Positions 55,618 to 61,633 of a stretch of 64,000 bases of DNA are shown one piece after another. Source of the DNA: Desulfobulbaceae bacterium. GTDB taxonomy: Bacteria > Desulfobacterota > Desulfobulbia > Desulfobulbales > Desulfocapsaceae. The stretch spans positions 124,001 to 188,000 of the forward strand of contig JAGXHG010000004.1 in assembly GCA_024636345.1 (NCBI GenBank), in the 5' to 3' direction. The notes beneath the pieces are model-generated. The model saw nothing but the letters and a program-made list of their open reading frames with translations. It ran no database searches and had not been told where the DNA came from. Both the position numbers and the translations under genes were made by a program. How positions within the stretch are numbered: position 1 is the first letter of the stretch; each line of letters begins with the position of its first letter.

Positions 55618-56085
55618 ATGGCAAATTCCGCTGAAAATACAAAAAGAAAAGAGAAACCCCAACTCTTTAAGCCTGGGCAGAGTGGCAACCCCAAAGGGAG
55701 GCCCAAAGGATCACACAATAAGGCCACCATTGCAGCGTTGACACTCCTGGAGGGGGAGAGTGAGGCATTGACCAGGAAGGCCGTAGAATTGGCTTTAAGC
55801 GGTGATCTGCAGGCTTTGCGCTTATGTCTCGACCGGATCACCCCTACACTCAAAGCAACTTCTGGTCCTGTATCAACTATCATTCCTTCTGGTGGTAGTC
55901 TGGCAGCTCAGGCAGAAGCCATATACCAGGCAGCCTGTAATGGTACTCTGACCACAGACGAAGCGACCACCCTAATGCATTTAGTGCAGAGTCAATGCAA
56001 GATAAAGGAATTGACCGATATGGAGGAACGTCTTGCAAGATTAGAAGGTGGTCCCCTTCCAGCTTCCATTGATGAATTTACTTAA
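55618..56085 (+). CDS. DUF5681-like protein
   Basis: 155 residues. The hallmark FKPGQSGNPKGRPKGSHNKAT is near the N-terminus, followed by a helical region (ALTLLEGESEALTRKAVELALSGDLQAL). Proteins of this kind are frequent in phages and elements, often near terminase genes, and are of unknown function. Start at 55618 with GAGG about 8 bases upstream; an ATG 21 bases earlier is also open. No terminase is found here. Confidence 0.8.
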   Translation: MANSAENTKRKEKPQLFKPGQSGNPKGRPKGSHNKATIAALTLLEGESEALTRKAVELALSGDLQALRLCLDRITPTLKATSGPVSTIIPSGGSLAAQAEAIYQAACNGTLTTDEATTLMHLVQSQCKIKELTDMEERLARLEGGPLPASIDEFT

Positions 56086-56099
56086 TCGAGGATATGATA

Positions 56100-56315
56100 A
56101 TGGCGAATCTTAGAAATAGACTGATGATCCTTGAACAGCAAATCCATGACGCTGAAGTACCGCAACCCACTAGAGTCTTTTTTGATGGCGATGATGGATT
56201 GCAGAAATATCAAAAGATTCATCTTGACCGTCCTGTCTGCATTATCAACACAGTTTGCGGCAGGCGTTGCTCTGCAGATTGCAGTGATAGATCAGCCAGA
56301 CAGTGCAGAATATAA
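56100..56315 (+). CDS. Small protein, first of three similar tandem genes
   Basis: 71 residues with GAGGA upstream. The N-terminus (NLRNRLMILEQQ) is followed by a proline, a hydrophobic FF pair (TRVFFDGDDG), and a C-terminal hydrophobic VCIINTV. Its shape resembles the genes at 56334 and 56745. The last 17 residues hold four cysteines (C54, C58, C62 and C70), a possible metal site. The annotation as a tandem paralogue is from pattern comparison only. Confidence 0.6.
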   Translation: MANLRNRLMILEQQIHDAEVPQPTRVFFDGDDGLQKYQKIHLDRPVCIINTVCGRRCSADCSDRSARQCRI

Positions 56316-56333
56316 CTTAATGGAGGATTATTG

Positions 56334-56528
56334 ATGAGCATAAAAACGCGCCTCTTGCAGGCAGAGAATAAATATAATCTCAGACGCTTTATGGCACCAC
56401 CACTCTTGATTATTACCGATCCAGTGGGGCAGGCTGAGGAGATCGAGGAGTATAAACGCCGGTGGCCTATTATCGGCTTAACCATAACCGTATTGAAGGC
56501 AAAGGAACACCATGAGCAAATTGAATAA
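56334..56528 (+). CDS. Small protein, second of three similar tandem genes
   Basis: 64 residues. GGAGG 7 bases upstream. IKTRLLQAENKYN at the start, then PPLLIITDP, VGQAEEIEEYKRRWPI and a hydrophobic end (LTITVLKA). The order charged RL..E helix, proline-hydrophobic strand, acidic helix, hydrophobic strand matches its two neighbours. It overlaps the next gene by 17 bp. Confidence 0.65.
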   Translation: MSIKTRLLQAENKYNLRRFMAPPLLIITDPVGQAEEIEEYKRRWPIIGLTITVLKAKEHHEQIE

Positions 56529-56724
56529 CAATTTTAAAAAACACCTGTCGGCATTAACTGAGCTTCGTAATATTGCGGCACGAAAGGGGCAGATTGGCGC
56601 AGCCGTGGCCGCTGAGGTTGCCCTTGGAAAGGCCATGGGTTTGTACCAGGATGAGCAGAATGGAGATAAGCAAGCACAGTTTACAGATGCTTTCAAACAG
56701 CTCATTGAGAAACTACCGAATTAA
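56512..56724 (+). CDS. Small helical protein in the tiny-gene cluster
   Basis: 70 residues, helical and soluble (KHLSALTELRNIAARKGQIGAAVAAEVALGKAMGLY). It does not share the pattern of the tandem set. The helix pair with RNIAARKGQIGAAVAAE resembles small terminase-related or DNA-packaging regulatory proteins of phages, but this is not a secure match. Its start codon lies inside the previous gene, so translation is coupled. Confidence 0.6.
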   Translation: MSKLNNNFKKHLSALTELRNIAARKGQIGAAVAAEVALGKAMGLYQDEQNGDKQAQFTDAFKQLIEKLPN

Positions 56725-56744
56725 TATCAACAGGAGGTTGTACA

Positions 56745-56894
56745 ATGAATATTTCAAGCAGATTGAGTAAATTGGAACAATCCAGACCAGAAAGACCAGT
56801 GAAGATATTCTTTGCCAAAAATAATGACGAAAGGGCAGAGTTTGAGGCCCGACACCCGGATCATAAGCTGATTTTGCTTGTTCGTAGTGACTAA
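56745..56894 (+). CDS. Tiny protein, third of the similar tandem genes
   Basis: 49 residues, found by reading the sequence. AGGAGG lies at a good distance before the ATG. NISSRLSKLEQSRPERPVKIFFAKN at the start parallels the two genes upstream: charged RL..LE helix, proline, hydrophobic strand, acidic helix (DERAEFEARHPD), and a hydrophobic end (KLILLVRSD). The strong ribosome-binding site supports expression. Confidence 0.6.
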   Translation: MNISSRLSKLEQSRPERPVKIFFAKNNDERAEFEARHPDHKLILLVRSD

Positions 56895-56959
56895 TAACAA
56901 CGATACAACGATAAGTTGTGATGAATAGTTAATGTGTGGAAAGCCATTAGCATAAACTG

Positions 56960-56996
56960 ACCGCTTCTTTCTTTTGAGATTGAGGCGGTTTTTTGT
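56960..56996 (+). terminator. Terminator after the tiny-gene cluster
   Basis: ACCGC and GCGGT with partial inner pairing flank a loop rich in T and G, followed by six T residues. It closes the transcript that starts at the AlpA-like gene. The 300-bp gap that follows to 57193 shows nothing else. Confidence 0.7.
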
Positions 56997-57193
56997 TACG
57001 TATAATCAGGAATAAGTTCAACTCACAATTTTCTTTAAATGGTTAAGATTGCCGCTGCCCCTCCCTTAGAAATATTTACCAGAATTCCTGTTAAAAATAT
57101 TTCACCTGTGATTGAATGAAACAACGTTCGTTTTGTAGATATCAAGAAACTAGATACTAACTTGTAAGAGGTCGGGGGAAGACAGAGCAACAA

Positions 57194-58051
57194 ATGGACC
57201 AAGAGAGGTTGACATCAGAGACAAACAGGTTGCAGGGGTTGATTGTCAAACTTCAATCAGCTTCCCGAGGCATGTCCGTGGAGCATGCCGAACGAGAAAT
57301 ATTAAGCAATCTCTTTATCGGGCCCGATGCCCCACTATCAGAATTCGTCTTAACCTCGAAGGTGGCGTGTTCAGAGAAGTTTACGAATGTTGCACGTTTT
57401 CTGTTCCCAATTGATATCGTCATCTCGTTTTTGAAATCCATGGCACGCAATGACGTAAGGCGCCCCAACTACTTAGTCCATATCGCCAAACGAATACTAT
57501 CTCCGTGCATAATTACGGAGCAAGAGGACGCAAGATTAACAAGCGGACGACAGAGCAATGAAGAAGAAAGATTCAGCGTGTATCTTTATGATCGTTTGGC
57601 GCGGTTTGAGTTAGCCGATAATGATTTCGGTGAACCTGGCTATACCGAATACGGGGATTTACCCGAGATCGTTCGGGATTCCCGAGATCAGTTTTATGTA
57701 TATAGAATGTATACGCCGAAAGGTGGTTTATTTTACATAGGGAAAGGATTGGGAAAGCGCATCATGCAGCACGAGCGCGAGTTGTTGAAGAAGTGGTTTC
57801 CTGTTCATACGAATTGGAAGAAACTCAACAAGATCTCGCAGATACTGCGTTCAAACAAGGGTGTGCTCTACAAGATTGATTCTTGGCACCAGTGCGAGGA
57901 ATCTGCCTTCCTTAGGGAGGATGAGTTAATTCTGATACACGAAAGAGCGAACCCCTGGCTGTTGGCGAACAGCAACGGCAACAGGTGGAGGGGTGGACCA
58001 AGTAAAAAATTTAATGAATGGAGGCTCAATAATGGATTAGAGGCGCTATGA
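57194..58051 (+). CDS. GIY-YIG nuclease domain protein
   Basis: 285 residues. The N-terminal 160 residues are helical and unrecognised. The GIY-YIG domain spans about 166-262: FYVYRMYTPKGGLFYIGKG, then R189, H193, and an acidic stretch with E242-E244 in REDELILIHE where the catalytic glutamate is expected. The pattern fits the LEM3-like branch of the family. Such nucleases are common on elements as defence or homing enzymes; specificity is unknown. Downstream, an ATGA overlap leads into a 58-residue ORF. Confidence 0.8.
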   Translation: MDQERLTSETNRLQGLIVKLQSASRGMSVEHAEREILSNLFIGPDAPLSEFVLTSKVACSEKFTNVARFLFPIDIVISFLKSMARNDVRRPNYLVHIAKRILSPCIITEQEDARLTSGRQSNEEERFSVYLYDRLARFELADNDFGEPGYTEYGDLPEIVRDSRDQFYVYRMYTPKGGLFYIGKGLGKRIMQHERELLKKWFPVHTNWKKLNKISQILRSNKGVLYKIDSWHQCEESAFLREDELILIHERANPWLLANSNGNRWRGGPSKKFNEWRLNNGLEAL

Positions 58052-58224
58052 CCCCTGGTAGCAGTGTGGTCCTGTTAGTTTTGCATATAATGCAGAGGAG
58101 ATTCTTGACAAGCGCGCCGATAGATTCTCCTGAATTTGAAGAAAGGTTTATATGGGACACGCATCTAATCAACATTCTAATAAAAGAGGTTACTCTTGGA
58201 GCGGTTGCTCGCAAGAGTAACTAA
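58048..58224 (+). CDS. 58-residue ORF coupled to the nuclease gene
   Basis: Its ATG overlaps the nuclease stop codon (ATGA). The reading frame is short, with a hydrophobic start (VVLLVLHIM) and an acidic middle (SPEFEERFIWDTHL). No family recognised. The hairpin at 58189-58221 overlaps its end. It could be an immunity-like or accessory protein, or a chance frame; the coupling is the only support. Confidence 0.35.
   Translation: MTPGSSVVLLVLHIMQRRFLTSAPIDSPEFEERFIWDTHLINILIKEVTLGAVARKSN
58189..58221. terminator. Possible hairpin terminator after the nuclease unit
   Basis: GTTACTCTT and AAGAGTAAC flank a 15-nt loop. The T run after it is absent (TAAAATTT follows), so efficiency as a terminator is doubtful. 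Confidence 0.4.
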
Positions 58225-58279
58225 AATTTGCGGAGTGGTAAGGCAGATGGTCAAGAATGTTTAAAATGAGGGAAAGATA

Positions 58280-59323
58280 ATGTTTATTGGTGTTGGTTTG
58301 CTCGTTTGGCTTATATCCTGTGTGGGGGCTTCATCAATTGCCAGCTCAAAAGGCAGAAGTGGTTTCTTATGGTTCATCCTGGGGGTACTTGTTGGCCCCC
58401 TTGCTTTTATTGTTGTCTTTCTCCCCTCAATGTCAATGGTTTCAGAAGATAGGGCCATACAGAATGGAGAGAGCGGAGATTACAAGAAATGCCCGTTCTG
58501 CGCAGAGGCAGTCAGGAAGGAAGCCATCAAATGCAAGCATTGTGGGAGTGAGCTACCTGCCCCCGTTTTTGAATATAGAGAAGCCACAACAGAGAAACCG
58601 CCAGAAGAGACATTGGCATACAAAGCCGGGAAATATTGGTCCAGAGCTTGCTCATCGTGCGGCATAACTAATCCAACTTATAAAAACTGGTCAGCCGTTA
58701 TAGTTTGTTTAGTTCTTATGGTAGCCATAGGATGGGCAAACGACCACCCTTCTGAGGTTAACATCCATGGGAATAATGGTGTGCCAGATAAACCTATTCC
58801 AAAAGTTTCATCAATCCCAAACGTGCCAAAAAAAGATGGGACGTACGACGCAAGGACAAACGTAGACGAACCACTAACTACAATTACAACAGGTAAAGGC
58901 AAATGGCTCGTCAGTAGCGATAAATCACCAATTAATGATTCAACAAATGTTTTATTGATGCTTAGCGCTGAGCAGGCAGTTAGTTCCGGTTATAACACAG
59001 TCACTCCGAAGTTAATCATTCGCTGCAAGGAGGGAAAAACTAATGCCTACATCACTTGGGATCTTTATCTAGGTCTTGACTCTACAACAATGCTAACTAG
59101 GCTCGACAAAGAAGCTGCTGTAACAAAATCGTGGAGTATTTCAACAGATAACAAGGCCGTTTTTGTATCTGGCAGCGACATCGCATTTGCCAAGCAACTT
59201 ATGGAGCATCAGGCGCTGCTGGCACAAATAACGCCTTACGGTGAAAGCCCAGTAATGGCCAATTTTGAGCTAGAAGGTCTCACAGAAGCAATAAAACCAC
59301 TGCGTGAAGAATGCAAGTGGTGA
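58280..59323 (+). CDS. Membrane zinc-ribbon protein with VasI/TagO-like C-terminal domain
   Basis: 347 residues. Two N-terminal membrane helices (about 3-20 and 28-50), a CxxC-x10-CxxC zinc ribbon (C71, C74, C85, C88), a further CxxC (C124, C127), a third membrane helix (138-151), and a soluble domain (about 205-347) with WSISTDNKAVF, TPYGESPVMANFELEGL and TEAIKPLREEC. The last resembles the VasI/TagO domain named from type VI secretion loci, but no other secretion gene is here and the domain also occurs on phages and elements. Last gene of the element. Possibly a membrane-based superinfection or stress factor; function unknown. Confidence 0.75.
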   Translation: MFIGVGLLVWLISCVGASSIASSKGRSGFLWFILGVLVGPLAFIVVFLPSMSMVSEDRAIQNGESGDYKKCPFCAEAVRKEAIKCKHCGSELPAPVFEYREATTEKPPEETLAYKAGKYWSRACSSCGITNPTYKNWSAVIVCLVLMVAIGWANDHPSEVNIHGNNGVPDKPIPKVSSIPNVPKKDGTYDARTNVDEPLTTITTGKGKWLVSSDKSPINDSTNVLLMLSAEQAVSSGYNTVTPKLIIRCKEGKTNAYITWDLYLGLDSTTMLTRLDKEAAVTKSWSISTDNKAVFVSGSDIAFAKQLMEHQALLAQITPYGESPVMANFELEGLTEAIKPLREECKW

Positions 59324-59448
59324 GCGCGGTAAAAGCTAACCTTGCGCTCAACCGGAGCGCGGTTACAATGCGTTTTTATTTTTTCTTGGCTGGAATTGTC
59401 GGAGTTTTAGGAATAAAAAAAAAGATTTTCTATTTCCAAGCGGCGACG

Positions 59449-59472
59449 TTTTTGTATCACGTTTTGTATCAC
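59449..59472 (+). promoter_or_regulatory. Right arm-type sites of the integrative element
   Basis: Two copies of TTTTGTATCAC (59450-59460 and 59462-59472), same orientation and 12-bp period as the left pair, 57 bp before the attachment repeat. Confidence 0.7.
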
Positions 59473-59485
59473 GCCGGAAAAAGGC

Positions 59486-59521
59486 ATAAAAAAAGGGCTA
59501 CGGAAAAGACCGTAACCCTTT
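59486..59521 (-). terminator. Element-supplied terminator for tRNA-Pro
   Basis: AAAGGGTTACGG and CCGTAGCCCTTT pair on the minus strand with one mismatch, followed by seven T residues. It is 8 bases downstream of the tRNA-Pro 3' end and lies inside the element. Confidence 0.85.
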
Positions 59522-59529
59522 GATTTTAC

Positions 59530-59574
59530 TGGTCGGGGCGGCAGGATTCGAACCTGCGGCCTCCTGCTCCCAAG
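59530..59574. repeat. Attachment site within the intact tRNA-Pro
   Basis: 45 bp identical to 52288-52332, covering the anticodon loop to CCA of tRNA-Pro. Confidence 0.92.
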
Positions 59575-59607
59575 GCAGGCGCGCTAACCAGGCTGCGCTA
59601 CGCCCCG
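59530..59607 (-). tRNA. tRNA-Pro (TGG), integration target
   Basis: 78 nt with encoded CCA. The acceptor is CGGGGCG/CGCCCCG and the anticodon loop CTTGGGA gives TGG, reading CCA. The 3' half, from the anticodon loop onward, is the element attachment site, so the functional gene was rebuilt by integration. It is cotranscribed with tRNA-Asn upstream. Confidence 0.95.
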
Positions 59608-59656
59608 ACACAAAAATTTTAAAAAAGTCCAATCTGATAATCAGACTTAATATTTC

Positions 59657-59732
59657 TGGCTCCCCGGGACGGATTCGAACCGCCGACAGGGTGATTAACA
59701 GTCACCTGCTCTACCAGCTGAGCTACCGGGGA
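59657..59732 (-). tRNA. tRNA-Asn (GTT)
   Basis: 76 nt with encoded CCA. Acceptor TCCCCGG/CCGGGGA, G discriminator, and GTT anticodon in CTGTTAA. It lies 49 bp upstream of tRNA-Pro on the same strand, with no terminator between. Confidence 0.95.
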
Positions 59733-59922
59733 ATAATTGTGAGCACCTATAGCATACTCATAAGAACTTCGTCAACACTTTTACACAATTTTTATGCGAA
59801 AACAAGAAACAAGCAGAGCAGGCAAAAACAAAAGTTTGATGATTCTTCATTTATCTCTCCACACATCTTGCTCTCCACTGGCCACAACCCCTTACAAAAC
59901 CACAACCTTTTAAAGGTGACTA

Positions 59923-61350
59923 ATGAAACCAGGGACAAATAAAACAAAAATTATCGCCACCATAGGACCAGCCTCTGACAGTGTGGAGACCCTTACCCAA
60001 ATGATCAAGGCGGGAATGAACATTGCTCGACTCAATTTCTCGCATGGTGCGTTCTCATCGCACCGCAAAACCATTGCCAAAATACGGGAAGCAGCCCGGA
60101 TATGTGACTGCCGTGTAGCCATTATGGCAGACCTCCCCGGCCCCAAAATGCGTATCGGCACCATTGAGGCCGAACCCATCCTGCTTACGATCGGAGACCT
60201 CTTTACCCTGACAACCGAAGAGATCACCGGCAATAACCGCCGGGTCTCAGTAAGCTATCAGGAACTCCCGCAGGCAGTCAAGGCAGGTGACATCCTTTAT
60301 CTTGATGATGGTTTTATTCAGCTCTGTGTTGATTCGGTGCAAGGCCAGGAGGTGAACTGCATCGTCCAGGTCGGCGGCAGATTACGCTCACACAAGGGAC
60401 TCAATCTGCCGGGCATTGATCTTGGGACCTCGGCCTTTACTGCCCATGACCGCAAGTGCCTGAAATTTGCCCTCAGACATGGTGTGGATGCTATCAGCCA
60501 ATCCTTTGTTGCAACCGAGGCCGACCTCATAGAGGTGCGTGAGACAGCAAGGGAATGGGGCTATTCTCCCTTTATCATTGCCAAGATCGAACGTTCTGCC
60601 GCCCTTAATCATATTGACACCATCCTGCAGGCTGCCGACGGTGTGATGATTGCGCGTGGCGATCTTGGAGTAGAAATCCCCATAGAGGAAATGGCTATTA
60701 CCCAGAAGACAATCATGGCCCAGGCCAAGAAGGCCGGCAAGCCCGTGATCACCGCTACCCAGATGCTTGAATCGATGATCACCAACCGTAGGCCTACACG
60801 TGCCGAGGCTACGGATGTGGCCAATGCCATCCTGGATGGCACAGACTGCATAATGCTCTCCGGAGAATCCGCCATGGGTGCCTATCCCGTGGAGGCCGTG
60901 GCCATGCTGGCCTCCATCGGCAACTCAATCGAGAACTTTCGCCCCGGCTGTCCGCTCAAAAGGCAACTTGCACTCGACAGCGACTGGAAAAAGGCAGCAA
61001 CAGGCCTCATCGCCCTGGCCGTGGATTCCACAATCGAACGCATGGATCCGGCATTCCTGATCATTCCCACCCAATCAGGGGCCACGGCCCGCAATATCGC
61101 CCGTTTCCGCCATAAGGTATGGACCTTTGCCATCTCCAGCTCAGAAAAAACCTGCCAGGAGCTTCTGTTTTCATACGGGGTGCATCCACTAACTGCCGTT
61201 CCCATGCCCGAAGACTGGAATAGATTTGCCAATGAACTCCAACACCGCTTCGAGCTTCCAGGCGAGTTTTCCATCCTGACCGAAGGACCGTCCCCGCTTC
61301 ACCCGGACACAAATCACCGTATGGAGCTCATCCCTTTAGAAGCCCGATAA
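59923..61350 (+). CDS. pyk: Pyruvate kinase
   Basis: 475 residues. TKIIATIGPASDSVE and MNIARLNFSHG near the start, MADLPGPKMRIG, the catalytic FIIAKIERSAAL with the conserved lysine, DGVMIARGDLGVEIP, and ATQMLESMITNRRPTRAEATDVANAILDGTD are all intact. It makes pyruvate and ATP from phosphoenolpyruvate. The C-terminal domain is present. A good ribosome-binding site (AAAGGTG) precedes the ATG. It runs divergently from the tRNA pair. Confidence 0.97.
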   Translation: MKPGTNKTKIIATIGPASDSVETLTQMIKAGMNIARLNFSHGAFSSHRKTIAKIREAARICDCRVAIMADLPGPKMRIGTIEAEPILLTIGDLFTLTTEEITGNNRRVSVSYQELPQAVKAGDILYLDDGFIQLCVDSVQGQEVNCIVQVGGRLRSHKGLNLPGIDLGTSAFTAHDRKCLKFALRHGVDAISQSFVATEADLIEVRETAREWGYSPFIIAKIERSAALNHIDTILQAADGVMIARGDLGVEIPIEEMAITQKTIMAQAKKAGKPVITATQMLESMITNRRPTRAEATDVANAILDGTDCIMLSGESAMGAYPVEAVAMLASIGNSIENFRPGCPLKRQLALDSDWKKAATGLIALAVDSTIERMDPAFLIIPTQSGATARNIARFRHKVWTFAISSSEKTCQELLFSYGVHPLTAVPMPEDWNRFANELQHRFELPGEFSILTEGPSPLHPDTNHRMELIPLEAR

Positions 61351-61633
61351 CTCAAGACAAGGCTAAATTGTCTCCACTGCTCGCCATGACAACTCACCCG
61401 CATTCAGGACGTACGAAGCCTCACAGATCACGGTAATTCGAGTGCGCCAACCTACAAGGTGCTCAAATAAAAAATATATTATGTCTTGACAGGTTGACAT
61501 CAAAAACAATTCATAATAGAACTTCACTTGATCAGGGTGTCATCTGTAAAGCGGTTAGCTCCCAAGACATACACTCGGCCTAGCCCCGTATAAATCTACA
61601 AACAATCAGCCCGGTCTTCTGTCAGCCACTAAT

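Larger units (their letters stand above)
52288..59574. mobile_element. Integrative element in tRNA-Pro
   Basis: About 7.3 kb between two 45-bp direct repeats of the tRNA-Pro 3' half. Genes: P4-type integrase, unknown, AlpA-like regulator, two HTH-type proteins, DUF5681-like protein, four tiny genes, GIY-YIG nuclease, 58-residue ORF, VasI-like membrane protein. All run left to right. No capsid, tail or conjugation genes are present, so it is a minimal or satellite-like element, or a shortened one. The integrase lies at the end away from the intact tRNA, the opposite of the commonest arrangement. Confidence 0.88.

Noticed and set aside
56131-56334. 67-codon frame overlapping the first tiny tandem gene
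   Set aside because: It lacks a ribosome-binding site and its product has no relation to the neighbours, unlike the 56100-56315 frame.
59520-59942. Plus-strand 140-codon frame with VGAAGFEPAASCSQ and GRIRTADRVINSHLLYQ
   Set aside because: Antisense of tRNA-Pro and tRNA-Asn. The same false start occurs at 52287 because of the duplicated tRNA fragment.
61480-61515. Two TTGACA boxes upstream of the diguanylate cyclase
   Set aside because: Neither has a -10 element at 16-18 bp; spacers would be about 12-14 or 20 bp, so no promoter is claimed.
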